Positions 17,705 through 27,330 of a stretch of DNA of 46,237 nucleotides are shown one piece after another. A model generated the notes under the pieces. The model was not told the DNA's origin, did no database searches, and was given only the letters and a program-made list of their open reading frames with translations. Every line of letters begins with the position of its first letter. Position 1 is the stretch's first letter. The translations under genes and the position numbers were made by a program. This DNA is from an uncultured Flavobacteriales bacterium (lineage in GTDB: Bacteria > Bacteroidota > Bacteroidia > Flavobacteriales > Crocinitomicaceae), in NCBI GenBank assembly GCA_946478775.1, contig CAMLDR010000010.1, forward strand, positions 1 through 46,237. The letters run 5' to 3'.

Positions 17705-18143
17705 ATCTGTTCATTTAAACTGCCAATTACGCGGAGACGCAAAGATTGGTAAAAGATCCTCTTTTGCGCAACAAGAATTACCTTCTCTTTTCCAGTAGTG
17801 CTACTGCGGAGCAAAATCTCCCGCTTACGGATTTCCCATTCGTCTATAGAGGTGAAAATCGATCTTTGAACAAATACCGGTCGGTCGAAGCATAAGGCCT
17901 TTCCTTTCGGTAAACCGATTCCGGAAAGTGCTATTGACCGCAGCGTTTGTAAAACTGCTGTGGTCTGCATTTGGGATCCTGATCCCTTCTTTGCGTGAAT
18001 CGGTCCGAAGGGGAAGGCTGTTTGAGTGGTAAGCGGAAAAAAGCGTTTTTGCCTACTACCTCAGCATTTGACTTTTGCTAAAGTAATGCTTCGTCTTCAC
18101 GAGCAGTACTCGCTCTTTTGGATTTGGAAAAAAGTAGGATACT
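17705..18143. other. Intergenic spacer between the two copies of a gene 3' end
   Basis: No gene is supported here. A minus-strand open frame exists (17662-17970), but it overlaps the end of the real gene and has no recognisable content. The segment probably includes decayed remains of a tandem paralogue. Confidence 0.4.
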
Positions 18144-18221
18144 GACCTGGCCCATAAAATGGGGATGGAATACTTCAATTACGATCCGCAGGTGATCCGT
18201 GAAAAGATGTTAGGACGGTAG
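18144..18221 (+). pseudogene. Fragment duplicating the 3' end of the 17180-17704 gene
   Basis: Bases 18151-18228 repeat 17634-17711 with a single A/G mismatch (offset 517), and the similarity continues leftwards through GACCTGG after a 12-nt in-frame deletion. The copy includes the same stop codon and GATCTGTT downstream, but no upstream coding sequence or start remains. Confidence 0.8.
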
Positions 18222-18314
18222 ATCTGTTTTGTTTTTTACCCTCTGCGCTCTGAATAATATAGCTGTCAACCTCGCCTGATCTGCTATAACCTTCTCTCTG
18301 CGGTAAAAAACAAC

Positions 18315-19013
18315 TTACTCCTCCCCAAAACTCACAGGAAGCACATAAAATGCCGGAAACTTCTTCCCTTTACAAACAGCGATCGGCATATCGGATAGGG
18401 AAGACACCACCCGCAGAATTTCCTCTTCCAGGATGGCATAAGTAGGATTGGACAATTCGATGTTGCACACTTTTCCGTTCTTGTCCACGAAGAATTTAAC
18501 TTGTACTTTATCCCTGAGATTCATTTCACGGGCTTTTTCCGGGTAGTGGAGATTGGCGGTGAGACAGGAATCAATGAAGCGGACGTTGATGTCTTGCTGC
18601 GTATAATCGGTACAGGTGTATGGTTGCTGATTTATTTCCATCGGCAGCTTTTGAAGACCTTGTTGAATCTGTTTCACCTCTTTGGGATCACGCGCTGCAA
18701 GCTTAATGGAGATCCGGGAAGTATCATTCGGGACCAGGGTTATCTTTTCAAAAGTAGATTGGAAGTTCAGGTCGGTGGAACGGATCTCGAGGTACAATAC
18801 CTTTTGGTTCGTCCGGTATTCGATCTCCCCGTCGGGACCGGTAGTGAAAGTCGTTAAGGGTTCCTTAAACAGACCCGCTATACGGATTTCCACTCCGGAC
18901 GCAGGTGCGTTGGTTCCTTCCTGCAGAATGCTTGCGATCAACAGGTTTTTTTGTGCATACAAACTTCCTGCGCTGACGAAAAGAAGCAGGACAATGAGGG
19001 CAAGTTGTTTCAT
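18315..19013 (-). CDS. Periplasmic protein with TonB C-terminal-like domain
   Basis: The product has 232 residues with a signal peptide (MKQLALIVLLLFVSAGSLYA, cleavage before QKN). An N-terminal beta-rich part (about residues 22-110; ASGVEIRIAGLFKEP) resembles a carboxypeptidase-regulatory fold. The C-terminal part (about 145-232) matches the TonB_C pattern: LHYPEKAREMN, then VQVKFFVDKNGKVCNIEL. Unlike a true TonB it lacks an N-terminal membrane anchor and a proline-rich spacer, so it is probably a secreted TonB_C relative rather than the energy transducer. It is immediately downstream of, and probably co-transcribed with, the T9SS cargo gene; start and stop are adjacent. Confidence 0.8.
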   Translation of the reverse strand: MKQLALIVLLLFVSAGSLYAQKNLLIASILQEGTNAPASGVEIRIAGLFKEPLTTFTTGPDGEIEYRTNQKVLYLEIRSTDLNFQSTFEKITLVPNDTSRISIKLAARDPKEVKQIQQGLQKLPMEINQQPYTCTDYTQQDINVRFIDSCLTANLHYPEKAREMNLRDKVQVKFFVDKNGKVCNIELSNPTYAILEEEILRVVSSLSDMPIAVCKGKKFPAFYVLPVSFGEE

Positions 19014-20246
19014 TTAATCTTTGATCAGTTTGATGGTAAACCCTGTTTCAAAACGGAGGAAATAAACCCCGCTTTCATGTGCTGAAAGATCAATCGTTTG
19101 AGAGTTTCCCGACAAAATCAGTTGCCCCGTGACGTTCTGCACTTTATAAGTTTCGCTGCTTGAATTTTTGATTGTAAAAATCCCGGTTGAAGGATTCGGA
19201 TAGATCACCGTATTTTCAGCTGTGGATTCCTGCAGGGATAAAAGACCGGAATAACCGTAAATAGTGGAAGCACCCACGCCATCCCATCCGCTGAAATAAA
19301 GACGGCCGTTGTATACAACACCTGTGTTCAGGATCGTTTCAACATGAGGCACGAAGTAAGGAGTCCATTGCTGACCGTCCCAGGCGGCAATGTCGTCTGC
19401 AGGCTGGTTACCTATTCCATCAAAATCACCGAACGCAAAAAGCCGGTTTTCCCATGGAATGAGCGTGTATATTCCATTCGGACTTGATCCGGTAATACTC
19501 ATCCCTACATCCGCCCAGGAAGCACCATTCCATTTGGCAATGCGTGCAGCAGGAAGAATAGAGTTATCGAAATTCCCGGCAACATAGAATTCATTCTGGA
19601 AAAACAGTGCTTTCCAGGCGTGTTCACTCATACCTGTGCCGAGTCCTTCCCAGGTTGTGCCGTTCCACTTGGCAATATTCCGCAACGGAAGTCCTTCCAG
19701 TTCCTGGAACATACCCATGATGCAAAGTTGCCCCTGGTAATTGACAGCTTCCGTAATGTATAAATCCGGTTCGGAAGTTAAGTCCTTAAAAACTTCAAAA
19801 GTTCCGCCTGCTGCTTTTCGCCGGATCAGGCCGTTGTGATCCATCACATACAAATAATTGTCAATGACCACGATATTGGAATGTGGTGAACTTGGTCCGC
19901 CTTCCATCACCCAGGTGGTGCCGTTCCATTTGACCACACCGGTATTTACTCCCAAAGGAAAATTCCAGTCCCCAACCGCATAGAGTTCTTGATCGAAAAC
20001 GGCAAACTCAACTACACCACCACCTCCAATCGGGTTCGTATGACCTACAAATTGGCCGTCGTCAAAATAAGCACTCCAGTAACTGACAATCGTGTCCTGG
20101 ATGCTGTTGAAATGTCCTCCGATAAAGAGTTTATTGTCAAAGACGATCATGTCCCGAACCACATAATCCGTACGTGCCAGCGTATCGAATTGAGCTTTGG
20201 AACTCAGCGATAGGAACAAGAAAAGAATAAAGGCGAATATTTTCAT
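19014..20246 (-). CDS. Secreted repeat protein with T9SS type A sorting domain
   Basis: The 410-residue product has a signal peptide (MKIFAFILFLFLSLSSKA) and repeated beta-propeller-like segments with the recurring core KWNGTTW or KWNGASW (for example around residues 107, 193 and 238). These suggest a Kelch-like or delta-60-type propeller exposed outside the cell. The last ~75 residues form a Por-secretion C-terminal domain: YPNPSTGIFTI, then GQLILSG, then SGVYFLRFE and a final KLIKD. The protein is therefore expected to cross the outer membrane by the type IX system. It heads an apparent two-gene unit with the TonB_C-like gene. Confidence 0.87.
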   Translation of the reverse strand: MKIFAFILFLFLSLSSKAQFDTLARTDYVVRDMIVFDNKLFIGGHFNSIQDTIVSYWSAYFDDGQFVGHTNPIGGGGVVEFAVFDQELYAVGDWNFPLGVNTGVVKWNGTTWVMEGGPSSPHSNIVVIDNYLYVMDHNGLIRRKAAGGTFEVFKDLTSEPDLYITEAVNYQGQLCIMGMFQELEGLPLRNIAKWNGTTWEGLGTGMSEHAWKALFFQNEFYVAGNFDNSILPAARIAKWNGASWADVGMSITGSSPNGIYTLIPWENRLFAFGDFDGIGNQPADDIAAWDGQQWTPYFVPHVETILNTGVVYNGRLYFSGWDGVGASTIYGYSGLLSLQESTAENTVIYPNPSTGIFTIKNSSSETYKVQNVTGQLILSGNSQTIDLSAHESGVYFLRFETGFTIKLIKD

Positions 20247-20538
20247 GGATTGATTTAAGAATCTAAAAATACGTTTTTTCTACCGCTTTTAGTGATGTTC
20301 ATTCCTGTTTTTCTTTCCCGCAGATGTGCAGATTATAAGCGAGCCTAATGCTTACGCTGAAGCTTGTGCCCGCTAAAGCTATAGGCGACTGGTAAGCGCC
20401 TCAAAAAATCTGTGCATTTTTGGTAAAGCCTTTGTGTATTATCAGGGGCACGGTTTTTGCTATTCCCACCCGGATTTTTCGGTGTAAACTAAACCTTTTA
20501 CCCCCGAATCAATCAAAACAAGTAAACAGACCCATTTT

Positions 20539-23373
20539 ATGCAGATTCGCGTCATACTTTCTCTTTTCATCACCACACTAATCTTTTCTTTCAACAGCTC
20601 CGCACAAACCGAACTTTCCGGTAAGATCACCGATTCCAAAACTTCCGAACCCTTGATGGATGCGCGCGTGACACTGCTTTCTCCTGTGGATTCTTCCGTG
20701 GTTACAGCCGCAAATACAGATGAGAACGGGATGTATACTTTTACAAACCTTACTCCGGGAAATTACCTCCTGAAAGTGGCTTTATTCGAATATGTGGATC
20801 AATTTAAAAACATCGAATTGCCCGAAGGGAAAACCCTGCTGAATGTGTCGTTGAAGACGGATACTCAGCTGGAAGAAGTAACCGTGGAAGCTACTGCAGT
20901 GCGGGTGGAACAGAAAGGCGATACGACGCAGTACAATGCAGACGCTTATAAAACGAACCCGGATGCAACGGTGCAGGACCTCATCACAAAGATGCCCGGA
21001 ATTACTTTGGAGAACGGAGTAGTGAAGGCGCAGGGCGAAGAGATTACGAGAGTCATGATCGACGGACAGGAATTCTTTGGGGATGATGCAGCAGCGGCCT
21101 TGAAGAACCTTCCTGCTGAAATCGTTTCGAAGATCCAGGTATACGACCAGGCGAGCGACCAGGCAAAGTTTACGGGAATCTCCGACGGGAATGAGGCAAA
21201 GGCTTTGAATATTGTGACCAAACCGGGGAAGAACAACGGACAGTTCGGGAAGATCTATGCCGGTTACGGAACTCCGAACGATTTATACATTGCCGGGGCG
21301 AACGTGAATTTCTTCAAGGGAACACGCAGGTTTTCCATTGTGGGCATGTCGAATAACGTGAACCAGCAGAACTTTTCTACCGACGATATACTAGGTGTTA
21401 CCGGATCTACTTCTGCAGGCCAGCAGGGTAGAGGCAGGCGTGGAGGGAACGACAACGAGAATTACATGGTGTCGCAGCAAAACGGGATTAGCACCTCGCA
21501 CGGTTTGGGATTGAACTATTCTGATGTGTGGGGCAAGAAGAACAACACGAAGGTGACGGGAAGTTACTTCTTCAACCAGTCGAATACGAAGAATTCACAG
21601 CAAACCAGTCGAACCTATGTGCTTTCTACCACTTCCGGGCAGCTTTACAACGAGGACTTTTTGTCTACGATGAAGAACGCCAACCACCGCCTGAATTTCA
21701 AGTTCGACATTGCGCTGGATTCGATGAACTCTTTGGTCATTAATCCGAGAGTGAGCTACCAGGGAAACAACCGCGATCAAAACACGATCGGAACAACGAC
21801 AGACGGATCGAGTGCGCTGATCAACAGCATCAATAACAATACCTTTAGCGAAACGAATGGATTGAATGCGAGCACGAGTGTTTTGTGGCGCCACCGCTTT
21901 GCGAAACCGAGACGTACTTTTTCGGCAAACATTACCGGAACTTACAACCTGAAAGAAGGAGATAACGGCCAGAATTCCCTGTCGTACTATTACGATGAAT
22001 TCGGCCAGGATTCTTTGGCGGCGATTAACCAGGATGCGGATAACAATGCGAATGGTTACGGGGTGAACGGGCGTTTTTCGTTTACGGAACCTTTGAGCAA
22101 AACCTGGTCGAGCGAGTTTTATTATGCACCGGCCTACACGGTGAGCAATGCAGACAAGCGTACTTACAATTTTGATTCGATCACGAATTCGTATGATTAC
22201 ATGGATACCACGCTTTCCAATGTGTTCGCGAACCAGACAATTGTGCAGGAGGGAGGAACGAATTTCCGCTTTCAGAAAAATAAAGTGAGTTTCCAGCTGG
22301 GGCTTGGCTACCAGAATACCTTATTGATGAATGAGCAGCAATTCCCGACTGATCGGGATGTGAATCTAACGTTCAATTCACTCCTTCCCAATGCGCGCTT
22401 CAAATATGAATTCACTAAGTCGAAGAGCGTGATGCTTGCTTACCGCGCGGGAACGAGAAACCCAACCATCGACCAGCTGCAGAATGTCATCGACAACTCC
22501 AATCCGCTGTCTTTGTCTTCAGGTAATCCGGATTTAAAGCAGCAATTCAATCACCGCGTATTCGGCCGGTTCAATCACACAAATGTGCAGAAAGCACGGA
22601 ATTTCAATATCTTCTTCGGTGGTGAGATGAACCAGAATTACATTTCGAATGCAACCATCATCGCAACGAACGATACGGTGGTGAACGGGAATGTGGTGCT
22701 GCAGCGCGGGGCACAGTTCCGTCAGCCGGTGAACCTGCCCGGAAGTTACAATGCACGCTCCACCATTTCGTATGGTTTCTCCTTAACGAAGCTGAAACTG
22801 AACCTGAATTTCTACCTCGGTGGGGCTTATACGGTTGCTCCCGGTTTGATCAACAATGTAGAGAACAAAGCGAAGACTTCCAATGCGAACGGAGGTTTGA
22901 CCATTTCGAGCAATATCAGTGAAAACCTGGATTTCACGCTTGGCTACACGCTGAATTACAACAATGTGGTGAATACCCGACAGAATGTGGCATCCAACGA
23001 ATACTTCGTACACAATGCGAATGCCCGTTTCAACTGGATTATCAAAGAACGCCTGGTGATCAACAGTACTTATTCGGTAAATGCATTCGCCGGTCTGGGA
23101 TCGGGCTTCAACCAAACCATCATGCTTTGGAATGGCGGGATCGGTTACAAACTCTTAAAGCAGAAACAACTGGAACTGCGCGTTTCCGTATTCGACATCC
23201 TGAATAACAACAACAGCATTTCACGAAACGTAACGGAATCCTACATCGAAGATGTGAAATCGAATGTACTGAACCGCTATTTTATGTTCACGGTAACTTA
23301 TAATCTGCGCAATTTCGGTACCAAGGCCCCGGAAACGAAGGAGACGAAATCGGAGCATGAAGGACATCCTTAA
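20539..23373 (+). CDS. Outer-membrane beta-barrel protein with CarboxypepD_reg-like and plug domains
   Basis: The 944-residue product starts with a signal peptide (cleavage near SSAQT, residue 23). A carboxypeptidase-regulatory-like domain (about 25-110; LSGKITDSKTSEPLMDARV) is followed by a plug-like region (about 125-235; DLITKMPGITLENG, then RVMIDGQEFFGDDA). A long beta-barrel of alternating aromatic strands makes up the rest. This is the TonB-dependent-receptor-like architecture abundant in Bacteroidota (outer membrane beta-barrel family), usually for uptake of large substrates. The C-terminus is unusual: instead of an aromatic residue it ends in a charged Lys/Glu/His tail. No SusD partner is adjacent, so the substrate is unknown. 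Confidence 0.88.
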   Translation: MQIRVILSLFITTLIFSFNSSAQTELSGKITDSKTSEPLMDARVTLLSPVDSSVVTAANTDENGMYTFTNLTPGNYLLKVALFEYVDQFKNIELPEGKTLLNVSLKTDTQLEEVTVEATAVRVEQKGDTTQYNADAYKTNPDATVQDLITKMPGITLENGVVKAQGEEITRVMIDGQEFFGDDAAAALKNLPAEIVSKIQVYDQASDQAKFTGISDGNEAKALNIVTKPGKNNGQFGKIYAGYGTPNDLYIAGANVNFFKGTRRFSIVGMSNNVNQQNFSTDDILGVTGSTSAGQQGRGRRGGNDNENYMVSQQNGISTSHGLGLNYSDVWGKKNNTKVTGSYFFNQSNTKNSQQTSRTYVLSTTSGQLYNEDFLSTMKNANHRLNFKFDIALDSMNSLVINPRVSYQGNNRDQNTIGTTTDGSSALINSINNNTFSETNGLNASTSVLWRHRFAKPRRTFSANITGTYNLKEGDNGQNSLSYYYDEFGQDSLAAINQDADNNANGYGVNGRFSFTEPLSKTWSSEFYYAPAYTVSNADKRTYNFDSITNSYDYMDTTLSNVFANQTIVQEGGTNFRFQKNKVSFQLGLGYQNTLLMNEQQFPTDRDVNLTFNSLLPNARFKYEFTKSKSVMLAYRAGTRNPTIDQLQNVIDNSNPLSLSSGNPDLKQQFNHRVFGRFNHTNVQKARNFNIFFGGEMNQNYISNATIIATNDTVVNGNVVLQRGAQFRQPVNLPGSYNARSTISYGFSLTKLKLNLNFYLGGAYTVAPGLINNVENKAKTSNANGGLTISSNISENLDFTLGYTLNYNNVVNTRQNVASNEYFVHNANARFNWIIKERLVINSTYSVNAFAGLGSGFNQTIMLWNGGIGYKLLKQKQLELRVSVFDILNNNNSISRNVTESYIEDVKSNVLNRYFMFTVTYNLRNFGTKAPETKETKSEHEGHP

Positions 23374-23577
23374 TTAGTTTGGAGTTCTCTCGTTTCCCCC
23401 TTTGGAGAAGTATCGTTAATTTTCTGAAATTCCTTTAAAATCCTTGAAACCCAATCACAATAAAGGAATCAGCGATTTCGTTATGATGTTAGGAACATGT
23501 AGGATTCTAGGGGAAATTGGGGTCAAGCTCTCAATATTCCAACCCTTTTTAGTACCCTAACTGTGGGTTATTGCTTA

Positions 23578-23585
23578 TATGTTTG
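23578..23585 (+). promoter_or_regulatory. Putative -7 element for the integrase gene
   Basis: TATGTTTG matches TAnnTTTG exactly, 22 nt before the ATG at 23608, and supports that start over an in-frame GTG at 23563. Confidence 0.5.
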
Positions 23586-23607
23586 GATCAACCATAAAAC
23601 GAACACC

Positions 23608-24945
23608 ATGAAATTAAAGATCAATTTCATACTAAAAACTGGGGTTGAGGGTGAAATTCCAGTATTAGCAATTATGAACTTCGGTTACAAAGAATTCGAT
23701 GCTTTGAAACAAACATTCGTGTATAAACCACTGCGTTATTATACAGGAGTTAAAGTTAATAAATCCGAATGGGATTTAGAACAAAAGTTACCCAAGGATA
23801 AAACAAAGCGAGCAATACTCGGTCAGCTTGAAAAACAAGCAACGGATATTTTCAACTATTTGATCACAACCGAAACAGTAACACCCGAACGTTTGAAACA
23901 AGAATTGGACGTTAAGATCAAAAAGAAAGATGATCGTGCAACTGTAACACGGGTTCGGATTGTTGAGTTCATCAATGATTATGTTTTGAACGATTCCAGT
24001 ATCAAAAAGAAAACGAAGGATAATTATTCAACGCTTCGAAATCGGTTGATTGAGTTTGAAACCAAAATCGGAAAACAACTTTATAGCAATGAAATTGATG
24101 AAGAGTTGTACAATAGCTTTATTGATACCATTCGGGTTCGGTCGAATAGAATCAATACAGTTTGGAGTGTTTACAAGGATTTTAGAGCAGTATTGAAACG
24201 AATCGCTCGTAAGTTCAAAATAGTAGTTTTCAATCCGACCACGGAACTCCACCCCACGGACAAAGTTCGATTGGTAACTGAGGATAAGATTTACTTCGAT
24301 TTAGAGCAAATCCAACGGATTATTGAATACAACCCACCAACCGAAGAATTGAACAACGCAAAACTGATTTTACTTACGCTCCTTTTTACGGGTTGCAGAA
24401 GATCGGACGTTCACAAAATCATTCCGAGCAACAAGTACTCGAAAAATGAACTATCGTTTAACTACGCTCGTTATTTCTCCACCAAAACCGATACGGAAGT
24501 GGTTGTACCGATTCTAAAACCGTTGCAAGATGCAATTGATGCAAATGGAGGGAAAATAGCATATAAAATGAGTGAATCAACGTTTAACGATCTTGCAAAA
24601 GTTATTGCAGAGCAATGCGAATTCACGAACGAAATCACACTATCCTTTACCAATTCTGAGGGTAAGAAACAATTCGAAACGAAACGGGTGTGCGATTATG
24701 TTTCTTCTCACGTTGGGCGCAGGTCATTCATTACAAATCTGATCAATTTCGTTCCGATTACGGTATTAAGCAAAATAACGGGGCATACCAATTCTATTTC
24801 AGCACCCGAATTCAATGTTTCAGATTCCAGTACGATTTTCAAATACAATAAAATTTCAATGATTGATAACGCTGCTCGTTTTATGAAAGAACTAAAACGA
24901 CAAGTTGTGGAGAATAGAGATTATTTCCCATTTGATTTGGTATAA
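23608..24945 (+). CDS. Tyrosine recombinase (site-specific integrase)
   Basis: The product has 445 residues. The N-terminal part (about 1-95) is an arm-binding-like domain, followed by a SAM-like core-binding domain (about 105-210) and a catalytic domain with the complete set Arg264 (TGCRRSD), His368 and Arg371 (SHVGRRSF), His393 (KITGHTN) and Tyr413 (FKYNKIS). It should insert and excise the element it begins. It is oriented into the island, and the sequence to its right is more AT-rich than the core genes to the left. A strong hairpin terminator follows. No tRNA or clear attachment-site duplication was found next to it. Confidence 0.9.
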   Translation: MKLKINFILKTGVEGEIPVLAIMNFGYKEFDALKQTFVYKPLRYYTGVKVNKSEWDLEQKLPKDKTKRAILGQLEKQATDIFNYLITTETVTPERLKQELDVKIKKKDDRATVTRVRIVEFINDYVLNDSSIKKKTKDNYSTLRNRLIEFETKIGKQLYSNEIDEELYNSFIDTIRVRSNRINTVWSVYKDFRAVLKRIARKFKIVVFNPTTELHPTDKVRLVTEDKIYFDLEQIQRIIEYNPPTEELNNAKLILLTLLFTGCRRSDVHKIIPSNKYSKNELSFNYARYFSTKTDTEVVVPILKPLQDAIDANGGKIAYKMSESTFNDLAKVIAEQCEFTNEITLSFTNSEGKKQFETKRVCDYVSSHVGRRSFITNLINFVPITVLSKITGHTNSISAPEFNVSDSSTIFKYNKISMIDNAARFMKELKRQVVENRDYFPFDLV

Positions 24946-24955
24946 GCTAAAACAA

Positions 24956-24984
24956 AAAAGTGACCCCGATTTGAGGTCACTTTT
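24956..24984. terminator. Bidirectional terminator between integrase and HTH gene
   Basis: AAAAGTGACC and GGTCACTTTT form a perfect 10-bp stem around loop CCGATTTGA, with an A-run before and T-run after. It sits between two convergent stop codons. Confidence 0.9.
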
Positions 24985-24994
24985 CTTTTGGTGG

Positions 24995-25327
24995 TTACAT
25001 CGATGCTGATGCTTGCTTTCGTTGAATGTATTCCATGATTGCACTGCGGGAAAAACGAACACTTCGTTCATTGATCCGAATGGCAACAAGAACACCCTCA
25101 CGTACCAATTTGATTAAAGAGTTTTTGCCAATTTTCAAGATGCTTTTTACTTGCTCATTGTTGAGTAATTCATCTTCGTTTTTAGGTGTGATGGGTTCAA
25201 CAACCATACTGCGGCTTCTGTTTCTTTCCAGTTCAGAAATGCGTTTTTGCTGTTCTCCAACAGTTTGTTTCAATCTTTCAATTTCCTCGCTCATTCTTTC
25301 AATTGCGAGCTTAACTACTGTTTCCAT
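24995..25327 (-). CDS. Small HTH protein, excisionase/AlpA-like, with coiled coil
   Basis: The product has 110 residues. Residues about 1-35 form a heptad-like coiled coil (MSEEIERLKQTVGEQQKRIS). Residues about 52-105 form a winged-helix domain of the HTH_17/excisionase type: LLNNEQVKSILKIGKNSLIK, then a wing with VAIRINERSVRFSRSAIMEYI. Such proteins commonly control excision or element genes beside Bacteroidota integrases. The coding strand faces the integrase. A short CCATC-TTTTT-GATGG hairpin in its upstream region could influence expression. Confidence 0.82.
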   Translation of the reverse strand: METVVKLAIERMSEEIERLKQTVGEQQKRISELERNRSRSMVVEPITPKNEDELLNNEQVKSILKIGKNSLIKLVREGVLVAIRINERSVRFSRSAIMEYIQRKQASASM

Positions 25328-25529
25328 GATTAAAGGTGTTTTTTAATGATTGATCTTTATTCTTTTAATCTTTAAACCCATCAAAAAGATGGACTTTAAC
25401 TTTAGATATAATACAAGTTTAATGCAGAAACAAGCAACAAAAAAACATTGGGGTACTCCAAAAAACGAACTTTTTCTAAGTTTTAACATTTGAAGCCCGA
25501 AAAGGACTTTAAAGGATCAAAATTGGCGT

Positions 25530-26417
25530 TTATTCAAGTCCCTTTTTAACGTTTTCAATATCGGAATCAATCAAAGCTGTTGCAGAAACAGAACCTAAAT
25601 TCTCGAAAAAGGATCGAACAACGAGTAGATTTTGAAGTGTCGCTTTTTCGCTTGAAAAGGTCAATGGATGGAGTAGTTTTTTATACAATTCCGAATAAGT
25701 GATTTGAGTGTAAGGAATCCCTAAAAACGAATGAAGCGCATCAGCACATCTGCTTACATTCTTCTTCTGTTTCACTCCAATTAACTGCGAAATGTAATAA
25801 GCGATCAAGACTTGTTGAGAACGGGTGAATTTGGATTCATACGCTTGTTGATTAATAGTGAGAAGATCAGTTGAAATCACTTCTACTGTGTCTTCCTGAT
25901 TCTCGGAAAACTCGTTGGTGAGTTCTTGGATCACCTGATCCAATGCTAAAAGCAAAACCACTTTTTCTTCACTGTATTTCAATAACCGTCGTTCAGTATC
26001 TATCAACTCCAAAATGGAGACATTCTTCTCTTCAATTGCTTGAAGGTAAAGCCAGTTCAATTGATACAAACATTCGGAAATGGAAGCGTTGATAATAAAG
26101 GTTTGTTCAAGAATGTTTGAAGCCATGTCCCGAATGGGTGAAAGACTTGAAAGAGTTAATTCTAACGGATTAGCTTCACCCACTTTCTTATGATGTCTGA
26201 ATGTGTAAACCAATGAATGATAAAACACCGAATAAATTGGAATGTTTTGATTTTCCAGGAACAACGCACGTTTGAAATAAACGCTTGCGTAGTCTTTGTC
26301 TACTGCTTTCTCGATGCTCTGTAAATACCGACGTTTCAACGATTGGTAAAAACGTCCATAGGCTTTTTGAAACAGCTCTTCAGGTGGGTAATTTGCTTCC
26401 ATAACCTTATAACGCAT
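25530..26417 (-). CDS. Unrecognised mobile-element protein
   Basis: The product has 295 residues; an alternative ATG six codons in (26399) would also be acceptable. It is almost entirely helical, with no signal peptide and no membrane segment. A conserved-looking C-terminal block (FTRSQQVLIAYYISQLIGVK, then TYSELYKKLLHPLTFSSEKA) suggests a folded domain. Its position after an integrase and a small HTH gene resembles that of RteC in Bacteroides elements, but I do not see enough sequence similarity to call it RteC. It is separated from the HTH gene by about 200 bp and may be co-transcribed. Confidence 0.62.
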   Translation of the reverse strand: MRYKVMEANYPPEELFQKAYGRFYQSLKRRYLQSIEKAVDKDYASVYFKRALFLENQNIPIYSVFYHSLVYTFRHHKKVGEANPLELTLSSLSPIRDMASNILEQTFIINASISECLYQLNWLYLQAIEEKNVSILELIDTERRLLKYSEEKVVLLLALDQVIQELTNEFSENQEDTVEVISTDLLTINQQAYESKFTRSQQVLIAYYISQLIGVKQKKNVSRCADALHSFLGIPYTQITYSELYKKLLHPLTFSSEKATLQNLLVVRSFFENLGSVSATALIDSDIENVKKGLE

Positions 26418-26595
26418 TCCTAAGGCAAAATCTTACAAAATTGTGGTGAAAATTCATGAACGTCAATAAAAACTCAAGTTGCACAAGGTTACCCCATGTC
26501 TGAATTAGCTAATTTCATGTGATGTAACAGGTAATAATCAGGTCATTTTTTATGAAATTTCCGAATTTATTTGAAAAACGCGTAAAATTCCATGC

Positions 26596-26657
26596 TACAC
26601 CATGGGCGGTTGTACTTTACACCATTGCATTGCAACATTACACCATTGTACACCATG
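26596..26657. repeat. Phased TACACCAT boxes (iteron-like)
   Basis: TACACCATGG (26596), TACACCATTG (26618), TACACCATTG (26639) and TACACCATG (26649) are direct repeats at spacings of 22, 21 and 10 bp, so all fall on about the same face of the helix. A 12-bp palindrome, AATTAGCTAATT, lies upstream (26503-26514). This pattern suits an initiator, recombinase accessory protein or repressor. Confidence 0.7.
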
Positions 26658-26820
26658 TTACACAAACACGCTAAAGGGAATGAATACGGCTGAAAATTTA
26701 AGCTAACGTTTGAGTTTTAAGAAAAACTGAATATCTTGCGCCTGATTTAGGTGGTTAGGTTAGGTTGATTAGTGAATGGAGTAATGACGCCTGTCTTACT
26801 CCATTCGCATTTTTAGAGCC

Positions 26821-27330
26821 GACCCCTTTCGACTATCCGACTCTATTTCTTAAAGATTCTTACTCGGATCGCTTTCGACGAATCTTTTGTTTCGACTAGA
26901 CCACTTTTACCGTCCGACTAGACTAACTTTTAATTTCGATAGACGAATCAATTCCTGTTTTTAAGGTGAGGAGATTTCGACTCGGTTTTTACTCGAAATG
27001 GTTTCGACGAATCTTTCTTTTCGACATGACAAATTCATTGATCCGACTTGCTTAACTTTAATTTTCGATAGACGAATCGTTGCAGTTCTTTACAGCAGAC
27101 TACATTTTAAGTCGGTTTGAGTCGAATCTTACAAGAATCCATTTCGACCAATCTTTCTTTCCGACTTGACGAACCGATTGATCCGACTTGCCAAACTTTA
27201 CTTTTCAATAGACGAATGATTTACATTATTTAAATCGACTTGATTTCTACTCGGTTTCAACTCGGATTGATTTCTACGAATCTTTCTTTCCGACTAGACT
27301 AGTTTTTGTTTTCAATCGACGAATCAATCT
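26821..27330. repeat. Four degenerate ~130-bp tandem units with paired CGAC boxes
   Basis: The anchor TTCGACGAATCTT (variants) recurs at 26874, 27003, 27143 and 27271 (steps 129, 140, 128), and the anchor AGACGAAT at 26941, 27070 and 27210, with CGACGAAT at 27317. Within units 1-3, two boxes of type TCCGACTWG (some TTCGAC) lie exactly 22 bp apart (CGAC at 26893/26915, 27022/27044, 27162/27184). Unit 4 has only one (27291), and its anchor spacing is shorter by 22 bp. No open frame of note crosses the array. Confidence 0.8.

Noticed and set aside
17662..17970. Minus-strand open frame of 102 codons
   Set aside because: It overlaps the end of a real plus-strand gene and has no domain, signal or promoter; it is probably a chance frame.
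20247..20538. Small RNA or tRNA in the gap before the beta-barrel gene
   Set aside because: Short GC-rich complementary segments are present, but no known fold or conserved motif could be assigned.
23374..23607. tRNA or clear attachment site next to the integrase
   Set aside because: No cloverleaf or T-arm-like sequence was seen, and no matching direct repeat was found by eye further right.
25530..26417. RteC protein
   Set aside because: The position after integrase and HTH gene fits, but the sequence does not show the RteC pattern I know.
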